From Rosellinia necatrix (lineage: Eukaryota; Ascomycota; Sordariomycetes; Xylariales; Xylariaceae): a DNA stretch of 64,000 nucleotides. The translations under genes and the position numbers were made by a program. Shown here one piece after another: positions 48,801 through 62,074 of the stretch (position 1 is the stretch's first letter; each line of letters begins with the position of its first letter). The notes below the pieces were generated by a model. It searched no databases, was not told the DNA's origin, and saw only the letters and a list, made by a program, of their open reading frames with translations. Location of the stretch: NCBI GenBank assembly GCA_021209875.1, contig JAGYVD010000001.1:1922001-1986000 (forward strand), read 5' to 3'.

Positions 48801-48990
48801 ACTGATTTGAACTGAAGTAATCACATGAATTCTGGCAATATTTAACACCAAGACTGATTATACATTCGAGATGAAACAAACCCAAATGGAACCAGGAGCC
48901 AATGGCTCGCACTGGGATTTGATATGTATCTGGCTTCAGTTGTTGTGTTAGTTTGCATTGTTGACGTGTGAGAGGTGTTCAGTAAGCACT
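45840..48990. other. Second AT-rich island (candidate RIP-degraded repeat DNA)
   Basis: Strongly AT-rich for about 3 kb, most extreme at 46.1-47.3 kb, with long TTTAT/ATAAT stretches and stop codons in all frames. A few open frames survive (for example 48076-48549 on the minus strand), but they show no domain I recognise. A small GC-balanced patch at about 47440-47700 interrupts the island. The likely origin is transposon DNA mutated by RIP. I see no terminal repeats or transposase motifs. Confidence 0.65.
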
Positions 48991-50810
48991 TGACCTGGAG
49001 AGACTAGGCGGGATAAACAGCTGGGATGAACAGCACACGGCTGGGATGAACGGCTGGGATGAGAGAAGTGTGAGGCCTACTCATAATAATTCAAGGATAA
49101 TACATTATCAGCCGTGGATAGCCAGGTTAATTGACACAGTCGGCTCGTGGAGCTGAACTAGTTGTTTTCAAGGTATATAGGTGTAGGTAGGTAGGTAGGT
49201 AGGTAGGTAGGTCTAAAGGTGCAACGCACCCCTGTCAGATCATCGCTTCGTGTGTATATAGCAGGTAATGCATTACGCCGATAGATAAAATGTCTCTTTT
49301 TCTCACATCGTGAAGCAGAGAGCCGGGCGTTTTGTGGCCCGCGGGGACTTAGTGTGGACTTTCTTGTACTCTTAGCGCCATCACCGTACCTTAGGCGCGA
49401 CATACCCCCAGCCAACCAGAGGGCCGGGACATGCTGTCTCGTGACGAACGTACCTACGTTAGGTAGCTTCCGTAAACATGTCTAATATATAAATCATGAC
49501 GACCAGCCCACAAAATCCTCGGGCCTCCGCAACTCTATAGTACCCCACCCAGAGTCCAAGTGAGCCATGCTGGACTGCAAGTAAGTAAGTAGTGTGGTGT
49601 GCATGTGCACTAGCACCCTTAGAGTGAAACGACGGAACTTGCCTATGGGCGATTCAAGTACCGAAGCCGAAAGAGAGTAGCTAGGGCTGGGTGGCCTGGC
49701 AGAACATGGTTCGGGGGTTGAACACGGAGGGGAGACAGAGGCGGGACAGAGGCATGGATGGATAGAGAACGCGGAAAGATGTCCGCAGAAAGGGTTCCTT
49801 GGCGAGACCGGTTAGCCCACTTCCCCCCTCCCTCGCCAGGCTCCGGACAGAGCAAGCCTCGTGCGCCCACGGCGGTACCTCCCGGGCGGCCAGATAACAC
49901 TACCGGCCCTGTCTCTCTTCGGTCCCTGACGGGGCAGCGAGATCGAGATGACTACTGTGGAGCTGGAGACGAGACCACCCGCCCGTTGGACTGTGACGGC
50001 TTGGTCACGGACTCACGGACTCACGGACTCACGGGTAATTCCGCAGGACCTTTTATTACCCCCTCTCCGCGGGGCCTGTTACGCCGAAGTGTTTTCTATT
50101 CGTGGCATCTATGGCCGGATGGAGTATGTAACTAGGTCAGCAGGCGAGGTCATAGACAACTGGACTTGAGCGGTCAGGTTGGGAGCCTCTCGTATTCGCG
50201 CACCATGCTAGTTTTTTTGCTATTGCACGATGTAACTTGTGTGCAGTAGTGCTAAAACACCTACCGTATTGGGGGATGTGCGTATGCGTGTCTGTTTCAT
50301 GAGACGTTAGGTATGCTTACGTACGAGGAAGGATTGGACAAGGGGTACGGATAACCATCCGTAAAGCGTGCATTATTCGTATCGTGGTATACATCATATC
50401 TCTTCTTCCTTAAACACCAGGCGTCAAAGCCAGACTGTCGAGACTGCAGCGGCAAGTGATGGTCATGCTCTAAAATTTAGCCCCTACCTCAGAACGCATG
50501 ATTCGTCCTTTGCGTTCCTTTGCGTTCCTTTGCGTTTCCTTTATCCACTGATTGCAATACACTAAACTTCAATTCTCTCGTGATATGAATTGTCGCCTCG
50601 CTGCCTGGCACGCACCATTCCTCGGAAGCCCTCCAAGATGCCGTGATGTTACTGGTTTTCTGAATCCTTGCCATTCCCGTAAGAACGCGTCACCGGGCTT
50701 CGGTGCTGTGGAGGGGAATAAATTCATTCTAACAGAAGCTCGCGCCTTTCCTATGGGCTAACCCGCGACGGCTGGTTTCTCTCGTCACCTATACAGCTGC
50801 TTGTAGCGGC
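48991..50810. other. Gene-poor region with simple repeats
   Basis: About 1.8 kb. It contains a GTAG repeat (49183-49212), an 8-bp CACGGACT repeat (about 50006-50034) and a 10-bp CCTTTGCGTT repeat (about 50507-50540). No exon is recognised. The right end should be the 3' UTR of the minus-strand gene that stops at 50811. Confidence 0.5.
49183..49212. repeat. (GTAG)n tetranucleotide repeat
   Basis: About seven GTAG units in tandem, in the gene-poor DNA right of the second AT-rich island. Confidence 0.9.
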
Positions 50811-52067
50811 TCACTTTAGGAAGCTAAAGGGACTAGTCTTCATTTCGGGGCTGTAGCACGCACCGTCAGTTATTGCTATTTCGTATACGATCCAGTGGGA
50901 GCCCGAGACGTGTGCATAGCTTCCCAGGTGTCGCTCTATGCTGTAAGGGCGGCCATCGCACTTCCCTCGTGTGGGTAGAGCAAAACGCAACGGTTCAGGA
51001 AAGTACTTGCCTTCGTGGGCTCATTGGGAGGGCGAATAACTCATCCGCAGTATCTCTAGTTTGCGAGACTGGCACCACGGGCTGTCCATTGCCGATGACA
51101 GCGTCTAGAGAGGCTACGGCAGCCCCAGAGCCGGGCTTCGGTATCGTCGGGTTTGGCACCGAGACAGTTTTCAAAGCGCTTAGTGGGAATGATTGAGATG
51201 TCTGCCGCGGGGCAGTGCCTTAAGACGGCGTCAGGCGACTCGTCGAGTAATGCGTTGTGACGAGAGTGATTGTCACTACGGCGGGAATACAAACTTACCT
51301 GGTGTTCTAGCAAGGTCTGTCGGCGAAGTTGAAAGCTTGAGGCCCCTTAGCATTTCGCCTAATCGCCCACCCACAGGAGACCGCGGGCTTTGTGGTGTCG
51401 GGGGCACTGGGTGTTGTTGAGCATCTGGGTCCGCAAAACCGAAGTGATCCATCACCCATTGCTTCTCCTGAATAGCCATCTCCAGCGTGACGCCTTCGCT
51501 GTTAGCCTGCATCTCTTTTGTAATCTCGTCTTGTAGCTCCAGTAGGCGCAACTTGGCCCATATTGTGTGCAGCACACCCCTTTTGCCGGGATCTGGTGGA
51601 TTGGCACCGAGGCCTGGGGCGAAAATGGCCGGCATACATTTTGTGGTCAGCGTACGCCCCGTTCGGGGATGGGAGATGGTGACGGCGGGGGGGATTGGCG
51701 CGTTCTCGGGTAGTAGGAAATACACTCTCAACACAGATGATGGGCCTTTGTTGTTGTCGTCGTGAAGCGGGTATGCCGCTGATTTACCCTCCCACAACAC
51801 TACCCAGCCCTCGCGGTCGTTGGCGCAGAGCTCGCGACCGTCGGCATGTGAGCAATCCCATTCAACCATTAAAATCTTGCTGCCCTCATTGCCCCTCCCC
51901 GTCTCGAATTCGAACCGGGCGAGGGTATTGGCGGAGGACGGGGTCGTAGGCGACTCTATCCCTCCCTCCACTCGCGTATTGTTTTCACCGTTGGATGGCG
52001 CAGCTGAAGTGTCGGGTATGAGCAGTGTGTTGGATGGGCCCGAGCCGGCAGCCGGATTTTGGTCCAT
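50811..52067 (-). CDS. Conserved fungal protein of unknown function, with a GC-AG intron
   Basis: I recognise the protein as a conserved ascomycete hypothetical but know no function. Three exons: 52067-51299, 51218-51011 and 50850-50811 (338 residues). Intron 1 is 80 nt (GTAAGT, branch CTGAC, acceptor TTAAG). Intron 2 is 160 nt and begins with GC (AG|GCAAGT), the classic GC-AG donor, ending CTACAG. Splicing yields the tail LFALPMSPR|SPEMKTSPFSF, which matches the end of related proteins and supports both introns. Conserved blocks are LARFEFETGRGNEGSKIL and MVEWD (about 48-71), VLRVYFLLPENAPIPP (about 109-124), KCMPAIFAPGLGA, GVLHTIWAKLRLLELQDEI and IQEKQWVMDHFGF. There are Ser/Pro-rich ends with several SP/TP sites. 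No membrane segment or signal peptide. The start at 52067 (MDQNPAAG) is the first ATG before the conserved part; the upstream open frame is compositionally different. Confidence 0.85.
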
Positions 52068-52740
52068 ACTGACACGCGCGCTTGGGCTGGCGCAGGCTGG
52101 GTGGAATATAGATACGCGGGTACCCGCGAAGGCGTGTATATGCTGCCGGTACGCCCCCCTATAGTCTGGTTGCAAGCTCCTCCGTGTTAGGGGCGTCACC
52201 GGTGGGCCGGTAAGGCGCGCGTCTGGGCGCAAAGTGTGTAGAATTGGCCAATCCCGGCGACGGGTACCCGAAAGCTGCGAGCTCGCACCAGATAGCTAGA
52301 CGCGCGGGGGAAGGGGGGAGGGGGAGGGGGGGGGGCTGTTTAGGGGAAGTAGGGGAGTGGTCGGGTGATGTGATGGGTAATGTAATGTGTCTAGGCGGGA
52401 GAAATGCTCGCCAGTAGACGGTCGAGGCCGTCGCGCCTTGCGTCTTGTCGCTGCCGCCTGTCTCCCAGCGGCTGTTGATCTCGCGGGAGAGTGTCAACAC
52501 TCGGCAGTTGGTGGGAGGGAGAGCTGTAAGGCTTCGCAGCTTGGGGATTCCCCCTTTGCAGATGCACACGAGGCCGTGGGAGGGCAGGAGGGTAAGCGGC
52601 GCAACGCAGGTGTACGTAGTCAGAAACACGGCGGTGGCTGGCGAAGACAACAAAGACTCGTTCGACTCATCCAAGGCTAAGAAACTACTAGCACACGGGC
52701 CATATCTGACAATGACAATGACAACGACGACCAGGATAGT

Positions 52741-52815
52741 AGTGACCGGGACAGTGGCCAGGACGGTGGCCAGGACAGTGGCCAGGACAGTGACTAGGAT
52801 AGTGACCGGGACGGT
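52741..52815. repeat. Minisatellite, 12-bp unit GACAGTGGCCAG-like
   Basis: About six imperfect tandem units alternating GTGGCCAGGACA and GTGACCGGGACA forms, just upstream of the conserved unknown gene. The reverse strand translates to a Val/Thr-rich hydrophobic string that mimics a membrane segment. Confidence 0.88.
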
Positions 52816-55800
52816 GACGACGAAGAGCGGAACAGACGGAAAGTGGAGGATGCAGAAGACGATGGATGCTCTCTGGTTCACTAACAAAGTAGGTAGGTAG
52901 GTAGTGTGAATTGTAGATAGTGTGAATCGTAGATAGTGTAGATTGTAGATAGTGTAGCTAGGTAGGAGGTAGCTAAGCTTCCTTCAGCTACAGACCCCCA
53001 AGGCGCCTCCTACCTCTGGGTAGGTAGACTTACCTATACTTGTTATACTTGTAGGTTGGGTATATCACAGCGCACGCCGGGCTAGCTGGCTCGACCCTTC
53101 ACGACCTGAGGGTCTCTGGAGGGGCATGGATGGCTAGGCGGGGAGGGATTGCCACCTCTTTCTACCTCCTCTTTCCCTTTGTGCATGACGGTTAACTATC
53201 CATAAAAGGTACTGGGTCATCGCTAAAAGGCCATCGCCCAAGTATCACCCAGTTATCACCCAAAGGGACCGCTAAAAGGGACCGCTCAGTGTCTTGGCGC
53301 TGCTGGGTTTTTGGGCATCTGCGGGAGACGGTACGTGACGAGAACCTTGGCCGTTTCGCGGACCGTGGCGTGGGACCCGCGTCCTCGCCCGCCTGTGAAG
53401 GTAGCTCCGAAGTACTGCGAGGCAAGAATTGTGCGTGTATAGTGATGATGCCGGAACTGGACCGGCTGCACTGCATGACTTACCGTCTAAAAATAGGGTA
53501 CCAGGTCGACGATTGGTACCGGGCATTTTCTTGTCCACTCTTTTGTGGGGCTCTAAGCAAGGGGGATGTTATTGGATACTAGTAGGCAGCATATGTATGC
53601 ATACAAAGTGCAGTAGTATGGACTGGTAACTAGGTAGGTACCTACCGAGATCTATATCCTTAGATAAACTCGAAAGACTCCCACTCTGAATAAGAGGAAG
53701 CGCACAATATTTACTTTACGCGCATTTAAAGGCAAAAGTCGCCGACCCAATTGACGGGCACCCTTGACTTCCTTAAGTGTCTATCTACGGTGCCTGAAGG
53801 GACCTGTCCACTTGGATACCACCTACCTCTAGTCCCTATTGCGGATCGTCAACACATAATTGGACAACTTATGTACCTTCCTTCTCCTTATACACCACAC
53901 ACATAGTGCTGTAGCTCTTTTCTCATAATGGTGGATGCGCACCCTCGCTTATGTTCGTCTTGGTTAGTTCCTTGGAACAGCGCTGTGTATGCTGCCTACG
54001 CTTTGAGACTGCTGCAACCAGCCCTTTGCTCCCATTTTTGGTGCCAGTTCTTTCAATACATTCATTTGACGGGGCCCGAATTATCTATCCACAGTAACAA
54101 CACATGGAGATGCCATTTGAAGAGAACATGTTGCTTGCTGGTATATTATGGCCTAATTCGGTGGTGGCATGGAACCTAAACCCGCTCCTATCGACAGGGT
54201 GAGATTGCTGCCGAAACGGTAATTAAAAGGGATTAAGCGGACCCGAATGAGGGTGCGTCTTGGGCTTCGATATTTACCTAAGCACGGGCAGGAGATGCTC
54301 GTCCAAGCCGCCGAAACACGCTGATCATATCTGGTTCTAGCTCCCACACACGCCTTTTGCATTTTGCATCTCCCCGATCTGACCGATGCACACGACGGAG
54401 GGCAAGGCTGGACAACGACTTGCTGCCAACGGTCTTATTTTGCAGTTTGCACAGCCTGGTCGTAGGTATGATGGAGAGGCAAATATCCGAGTCCCCAACA
54501 CTTTCATTATACTCTGGTCCCATACGTACCGCAACGCGCGGTCCCGGGGGGGTGGGGGTACCATTAATAAGTTGTCATCCTCTCGTGAGATCGCTGATCA
54601 GGAGGCATGTCGCCGACCGTAGACCTTCATACTGCCTTGTTTGCGCTGAGTGCGCGGGAAACATCATTGCGTGGTGAGAGGCAACCTGCTTGAATCTTCC
54701 AGGCTCTATGTCAAGACACATAGTGTACATGTCAGACAGGCCAGCCGGCATGCTATTAGCGTCAGTGCTGAGACTAGATTCCCGATGTCATTATCAAGCA
54801 TTGAGATGGCAACGCCTGCGATTATGAGTTTTGGTGTGCGAACCCCCCGTCCCCCTCAACGGCTGTTGCCGAAGCGATGGGGCCGAAGAACCAACCCGAC
54901 TTGGCAGGCTGCCGTACCACTCATCATCACGGGCAAGGCGGGAGGACTGAAGGCTGCCTCTCCTGAGGAATGGTCTCTTATTGAATAGAGAGCTGCTCGA
55001 AATGAAACCCATTCCAATTGAAATTGCGCACGGCCATATTATACTTGTGTCCGTCATCTCGACACTTAACGGGTACAATTATACATCGGTTTAGTTTCGC
55101 AATAGGGCGGGGCCAGACAGCCCGGACCTCTATTCTAGGTTACAAAACACGGCACTATCCACCGAATATAGTGAGCTCTGTTGGTTGTGCAAGGTTCGGG
55201 ATGGGGCTTGAAGGTGTGAGATGGGTCGTGAGTTTTGTCGAGTCATGTTGTTGTAGGGAAGCGACTGTTTGACTTATATAAGACGTCGATCCTGGTATCG
55301 GGTTGCAATATTGATATTATTCCGGGCGGTACAGCTCGATAGAGCACTGACAGAGAAACAGTTCGCTTAGCTGCAGCAATGCCATTTCCCGGGCTTCCTC
55401 GAGAACCAGGGGAAACACGGCTGGAGCAGTTACGTCACACATATCATGTCCACGTCTGGGGATGTGGGATCGCCGAGTAGATTGCTCGGAACGGTAGTCG
55501 GACGGAGAGTCAGTTCCCCAGACTGTGGGACTCGACCTGCCTATGTACCTGCTTTGCATAGTGCAAGTATGCACGCCCGCCTCGAGGAACTCAACCCGAA
55601 CAGGCCCTTCTTGCTATCAGAAAAACAAGATGTGAAAAGATATGACAATCGTCTTGAACTTGCTGGCTGCGGATTGTCCGATTACTAGGCACTTGACGAG
55701 CAAAAATGTACGACTATCGTGTTGCTGAGATGCTACCCGTCATGGCTACTCGTGATGGCTACTCGTGATGGCTTGGAGCCCTTGTTAACTTGGGAGACAA

Positions 55801-57591
55801 TCAATTCTCCCATTGGGTCTAGTCGATAGACATCTTCAAATGCACATGCGCCGTAGCACGTTTCAAGGTCGATCCTAGCAACGCCACCACAATAGTATAG
55901 ATCGGATGTTGTGTTTTGCGCAAGGTGATGCATGCGAAAAAGTGGTGGACTATCCGCGGAACCACACGCGGGCCGGAGGCTGAGGAAAAGATTTTGTTTG
56001 AGCCGCAAAGAAAATTATCTCGGCATGATGAGTTTGATGGTACACAACCTACATACCTATCTATTTATCTGGGTAGTGACTGGAATAGATATACGCAGAA
56101 TGGTACCTTGTGGTAGTGTGATTAGGGGAGATGGACCACTGGTATTACCACTTTTAGTATAGCTCCTTTCAGGTGCTTGCCCGAAAAGGGGAGGCTTGTC
56201 GTGGCACAGCCAACCAGAGTGATGTATCACAGGGGTAGGGAGCTGTGGAGATTCACCGCAATAGGGCCGCGTGCCCATGTACAGCTAAGCGGCTCTTTCG
56301 CGGGGAGTTTCACCATTCCCAGTTACGAGGAGTTGTACACCATTGTGGATTGATAAGCTATACGGTATGACGACAATATGCCTCGATAAAGAGATAGATT
56401 AGGAACGAGTGACGGTATGGGAGAGAGCCTCCAAAACATGTTTACTTGCGGGCACAGATGAGGGAGGGAGTGAGGGGTGGGATACATTGTCGGACTTGGA
56501 CCCGGGTGTAGTTGTAGGCCGCCGGGGTTTGGATGAAGTCTCGAGATTATTATTTGCTATTTCTTTAACGGGCCGGCTGAGGGTCGGGGGGTGCACCACT
56601 TATGTATTGATAATGTAACCATGTCCACTGTTGAATTGACCACTTGGCCTAGATGAGTTGCTGAGTACGGTTGAATGCCCGTACAACTACCAACGTCATA
56701 CCTATGTAGGTAGTAGAATCGTCAAACCTGCCAACGTTGAGCATTGTCGAGCGGGCATTGTCGAACGAGCATTCCCATGCGTTTAGCGAGAGATAACGAA
56801 TGACTGACCACACTAGATTTCTGAAAGGGATCAACCTAGTATGTACTTCGGGACTAGTAAGACGATGTCTTGGTGCCTTAAAGAGGTTCCACTACGGACC
56901 GAAGTGAAGCAGAGGGAAATCTCTGGAAAGAAGTGCCGAAAGGCGCTGCGAGGGTGGGTGGATGATAGCAAAATAAACCACGCAAATGGCTCGCTGGCGG
57001 TCGTCGGTGGGATTAGAGTTAAGCTTTTCTCCATTCCTGACGCCTATAGCCAAGGACGGGGTCCATCACAGCGCAATGATTGGGCCTGGAAACTCAACCT
57101 CCCTATTTGTGATACCGTCTGTGGCCTGACCTTTGGCGTCCCCTTCTTGGCTCGCTAAGTTGTATGGCCTCTTGGGATCTGAGCACGCGGTATTGTATTG
57201 GATAGAGATCAGACGCAAGGATGCCTGAGGCTCCTTCCGGTGCCGCCAATGAATCGTTGTATTAACGAAAGAAGTTTAGGCTACGAAGTAGCGATGTTGA
57301 TGTTACAGTCGATGTTAGTCTCATACTCAGCATAGGTCAACATAGGTCGTGGGTATGATTCAAATGGTTTTTCTAATGTGGAGAGGTCTGGATGGCTCAA
57401 TGCTTGACGGGCTGCCCCCAAATGGACTATTATAACTGACGACAAACCGTTTCGATGACCAACCGATAGATGACTTTATGCAGGCTTGCTGTGATGCTAC
57501 TGGCGGTATGAATAGGCTAAATCGAAGCCGCGTTTATGCTTCGACACCCTAAGGATTTCTAGTAGCACATGGATTTGGTGGTCTATATAGT

Positions 57592-57611
57592 AGAGAGAGA
57601 GAGAGAGAGAA
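57592..57611. repeat. (GA)n microsatellite
   Basis: About ten GA units in non-coding DNA. Confidence 0.9.
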
Positions 57612-60442
57612 GCAAAACGAGCAAGCATACACACTCGAGAAAAAGAGGGCGTTGAGGTGTTGGTGACCGGTAGTGGAGTCGGGGTGAGAAGTTAGATGCG
57701 AGATAAGGAGGCCAAGGCCACAGTGGTTCTGACGATGACCGGGTCATGATACGGTCTCGCGCGGTTGACACACGACGAGAGAATTGGGTCATAGAGGATG
57801 ACCGACGGTTGCGGGCCGATAAGTAGCGCCTACGTATATGTGTTGATATTTGGCCCTAGTTGTCAATAAAAAATAAGCAAAAGAACTAAGGGGGCGACCC
57901 CAACTTTGAGCTCATAGCATATACTCCTGGCCACATAGACCCACAGAGCAAGGACAATATGTGCTGGACGAAGTAGCATCATGATTGCGTTGGTAGTATG
58001 CAAGTAGTATATCGCTGGGGAGTCTGTCTCAATAAGCCGTTCTATCAGCTGGTCAGGTCATGGCGAGCGATGCAGAACCTAGATAGGAGGGAGGTAGATA
58101 TAGCTACACCGCCCATGCATAATCCATGGTCAACAAGAGTACCTCACGCCTAACAGAAGGAAAGCAAGAACCAGGCGATATTAGGTTGGTGGTTAGCTGT
58201 GGTACACGTAGAGGGAACGGACGGGATGTTCCATGTCCAAGTAGTAGATAGGGTCAAGACAAACCACCTCGGAGGACAGTGTCGGATGGAACTAGGCTCC
58301 GGGAATAGCAGAGAGGGATGGATGTACATATATGACTGTCCTGCTGGCCTGTCTGGCGATAAACTGTACAGTCGCTGTACATGTATGCTAGTCATACCTC
58401 AGGCCTCGATTTCTGTTCTGCTCAGGCGCATACATACAGTCGTAGTGGTAGTAGCAGCAGTGGTAGTGCTAAACTACTGTAGCATGAAAGTAACAGGGTG
58501 GTGCCAGGTTGGATGGTACGAAAAGCTCGGTGGTATTTCTGATCTTGTTTTGTCCGAACGCATTGAGATGGATGACGATGATGCTACGGAGGGGGAGGGG
58601 AGTTGCTGAAGCTGGCCACTCCGGCGACGATTTCCAGGCAGATGGGAGACGGAAAAACAGAGATAAGGTTGGCGGGTGTTTCTCGGTGCAGAGTCGCAGA
58701 GTCGTAGAGGTGTTGATGGTCGAGGCGGGCACGGCGACGCCTCACTCGCTGGGCAAAGGTCGGCAACACTCCACTATTAGGCCGGCCAAGTCGCCGTAAC
58801 CAGCGAGAGAGACCGCATTCCAGAGCACCCCATTTCTGCCCCATCCCACCTTGGCACCGTGCCAATATGTCTCCATGACCAACTCCAACAGCCCCAGACA
58901 GACCCAGACAAGCCAGAGTGAGCTATCGGACCCACCGAGGGCGCGCGCCGACTACCCAGGTAAGTAGGTACGGGCGGGAGGCTCAGTGGTACTTGCCGGT
59001 TGCAGTACCTTTGGCTGTCTACATCGGTAGGTAGGTTTGTTATGTAACCCGATTGTTGCTGCACACTGCGCGCTTCATTGGGACCACCGCTGGCTGCAGT
59101 GCAGTGCTTCTTCATGGGCATGCTTACCTGGGCAGGAAGGCGGAAGGGGATGCAGTTAGACGGCACCGGGTACCGATTGGGTACCTTGGTAGGCGGGTAG
59201 GTAGGCAGGTAGTTAGTGTGTAGAGCGGTACGGTACCGTGCCTCCAACTCGCCTTTTCTGGTTCATCTGTGGTGGTTGTCGTGTACAGTGTGTGCCACCA
59301 ATATACACCGTGGCCTGTTTCCCTGCGCTACCTTGGTTCGTCGCTGGGTACCTCCAATGCCTCTGCCTGCCTACCCACAGCACCGTACACGCTTGACTGA
59401 TTGGTACCCTAGTTACCTCACTAGTTATTGCCAATCAAGAAGTTCCGCCCGCCCCAAGTCCCAAGCGTCCTCAGGGTTCCGACAAGCTTTCGGCCTTATT
59501 GCCTCCCATTTCCACTCCTTCTCTCCCAGTCGGTTCATTACCTATTCCACCTTGGTGGGAGACGTGATACATACAACATTTGCCTTGTGCGTCGACGGCC
59601 ACCTTTGTCCCTCTGCCCGGCCTGCGTCCTCGCCGTTTGCTAGCCCGCTTTCTCTTCTCCCTTTCCTCCTTCTTCCCATTACTGGACGCCTCGTGAAGTT
59701 TGACCCCCAAGCTTCGATTCCTTCAACAACCCGCACGGCCATCCGTCCACCCACACCCACTTGCCCGACCACATCCTGTCGCTTGGCCACTTGCCTCACC
59801 ACCCGCCTCACCACCCGTCTCGACAGCACCCGGATCGCCCAGATACATCCTCTGTTTCGACCACGACACCGGCCGCCCCTGCGCTCCTCCCCCTTTTTTG
59901 CTTCGACTACGTTGTCCACGCCATCCACGCCCGCTGACGGTCGCCGGAATTGCTTTGGCCGGATCAACAAGTGACGGCTAATTGGCGACTGGCTCGACAT
60001 CTCAGCACAGTCGGTCGAGGACACGCCCCGGGACGAAGACAGGAAAGGGAATAATCCGGTGGTACTTTCCAGCGTTGTGTGCATTTTCCGTGCTTGTGTG
60101 TTCCTCGTCGTCGCTCGCTTTTTGAACTGAATCACCCGAACCTTACCGTCGTCGCTCGTTTGAACCGTAACGCTGTTCCTATCGAATACGGGGCAACTTG
60201 TTGTCGCGCTGCATGCATCTGGGGGCGGAACACTTGTTGGCTGTTATCCTACGAGAAGTCGTCGACTGGGTTCCAATGTATCAACATGATTGATTCGCGA
60301 TTGTTATCTGTTGGTATCGTTAGTTATAACACTGTTGCGTTACCTGCTCTTACGAGGGCAAGCGGGCATTGAAAGCACCGCCTGTCCTCTTGCCCATTGA
60401 GGCGCATTGGTCCTATTTACGCCCTCTCTCATTTCGATTGCC

Positions 60443-62074
60443 ATGGACCCTCCACATATCACCGAGTTCGCTTCCCAGCGATATTTTGAAAAATTACGAC
60501 AACTTAGCGAACCCAAAGACCAACCTCATGATGCCGTTACACACCCCCATGACGGTCATACCGCTGCGCAGTCCTCCACATTCATTCTCCCTATCGGACA
60601 GTCATCAAGGCTCTCTGACCAACAGATAACACACGATCATCACAAGTCAGAGAAGCGTCGGGCAAACTTTAGCTTCCGGACTATCCTCCCCACACGAACA
60701 TCGGCCGAGCACGACATTCGACGTTCATCAACCGAATCCACACGGAAAAAAAGGTATGATGAGACGAGATAAATGCATCTTGCCATTGTCGCTAAATTGT
60801 GTATGAGCAGTATTCCTTTCGATCAACTATTTGCAAACCTACCAAACGAGCTCAAAATTCAAATAATCGCTTCCTTACCACTCTCCGATGTCTTGAGCAT
60901 GCGCCTGGCATCGCGATCTTGGCTTGCCATGATAACATTCAACGAATCCTCCATCACTAGATATCACCTCGAACACCATGTCCCAGCCTACGCGACTCGC
61001 CTATACCCCGCGCCTGAACCCTCAGCAATGAAACTACATTATTTGTGTGGGATATGGCATCGGCTACACGTTGCGAGTAAGCTATCTATTTTAATAAGTG
61101 AAAGGGTCACCAAGGAAATTTTTCTTCGGACTACAGAAGCTCAGCGCAACGAATTCGCACCTCAGTATGAACGAATGCGACGTCGACTCGTTCCATTATT
61201 GTTCACAATATTCCATTTCTTCGAGACATACCGAAGTATGCATCTGGAATATATCAAGGAACACGGCCACGGCTTAAGGGTCGAACCATATACAGTAAAC
61301 CCCATCGAGTCAAAGGTTCTGAATATGTACGACGACCAAACGTTATTAAGGGTCCATCAAGTGTTCCCTTTGGTTGTTTCTTCGTTTTGTCGACGGTTAC
61401 GGCCTCCTTCCTATGTGGGTAGGTTCGAGCGCTCCTTGAGAGGTTATTTAAGGGATAAACCTGAGGACGAGGTGTACGTCACGGCATTATGCGTTGGCGG
61501 GCTCCGCCAGGTAGAGCGATTTTGGGAGGTGAAGGGTTATAATACAAGAAGAGCTGTCGTGGATACATGGTATCAGTCAGTCACGAACGCGCCAGTCGAG
61601 CATCCCCCGAAACCACGTCGAGGTTTCATGGGCCTGAGCCGAAAGAAGTCAAACTTTAATATCGGTGAAGGCGGACGGGCCACGACGGATTCGACCACCA
61701 GCAACCGTGAGCGGCGGGGATCGGACAACGGTCGACGCGGTAGCGATATCTCAACGACCTCTTGGAGAGATTTTGTGTTTGGTACCAGTCTGTCAGAAGG
61801 GATGCCTATGGGACCACTACCACGAGAGCATTTGCAAATGTTGTTACCGAACCTACCGGATCTCCACTCAATCTGGCTTCCCACGGCCGAGGCCCTCATT
61901 CTGGATAGGGGTATCGTTGGGCGACCACAAGATATCAAGCGCAACGGACCGGCCTTGTTGGACCTGATTCGCGAGGACGGCGCAGCAGAGGAAGATGAGT
62001 GGCTGTACGGCCGAACCGCCCCGGAATCGGTGCGGCCGCCTCTTGAGGCCATTGAAGAAGACCCCATTGAATAG
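60443..62074 (+). CDS. F-box domain protein
   Basis: Probable SCF ubiquitin-ligase adaptor conserved in Sordariomycetes. Two exons: 60443-60753 and 60811-62074, with a 57-nt intron (GTATGA...GAGCAG). Joining gives ...STRKK|SIPFDQLFANLPNELKIQI and a 524-residue product. Residues 1-103 are polar and disordered, with basic patches (KSEKRRANFSFRTILP). The F-box follows at about 105-150 (FANLPNELKIQIIASLPLSDVLSMRLASRSW). The rest is a helical domain of a fungal F-box family (LHYLCGIWHRLHVASKL, FFETYRSMHLEYIKEH, YVTALCVGGLRQVERFWEVKGYN). A Ser/Arg-rich loop (about 385-425) precedes the C-terminal LPNLPDLHSIWLPTAEAL and an acidic end. The start is the first ATG of the frame (context GCCATGG); a pyrimidine-rich leader precedes it. 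Substrate unknown; no damage seen. Confidence 0.87.

Larger units (their letters stand above)
52068..60442. other. Long gene-poor region
   Basis: About 8.4 kb with no supported gene on either strand. It contains a G-rich tract at 52310-52335, the minisatellite at 52741-52815, GGTA/TACC tracts (52880-53040, 53625-53645, 58960-59215) and a GA repeat (57592-57611). From about 59420 to 60440 the plus strand is pyrimidine-rich and probably forms the promoter and long 5' leader of the F-box gene at 60443. Several open frames of 60-250 codons occur, but none has a recognisable family or signature. Confidence 0.45.

Noticed and set aside
52159..52887. 242-codon minus-strand open frame with a hydrophobic Val/Thr run
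   Set aside because: The apparent membrane segment is the translation of the 12-bp minisatellite at 52741-52815; no conserved domain around it.
55733..56008. 91-codon minus-strand frame (contains DLETCYGACAFEDVYRLDP)
   Set aside because: Looks protein-like locally, but no start context, splice partners or family could be identified.
59542..60135. 197-codon minus-strand open frame
   Set aside because: It is the Arg-rich reverse reading of a pyrimidine-rich leader and has no recognisable family.
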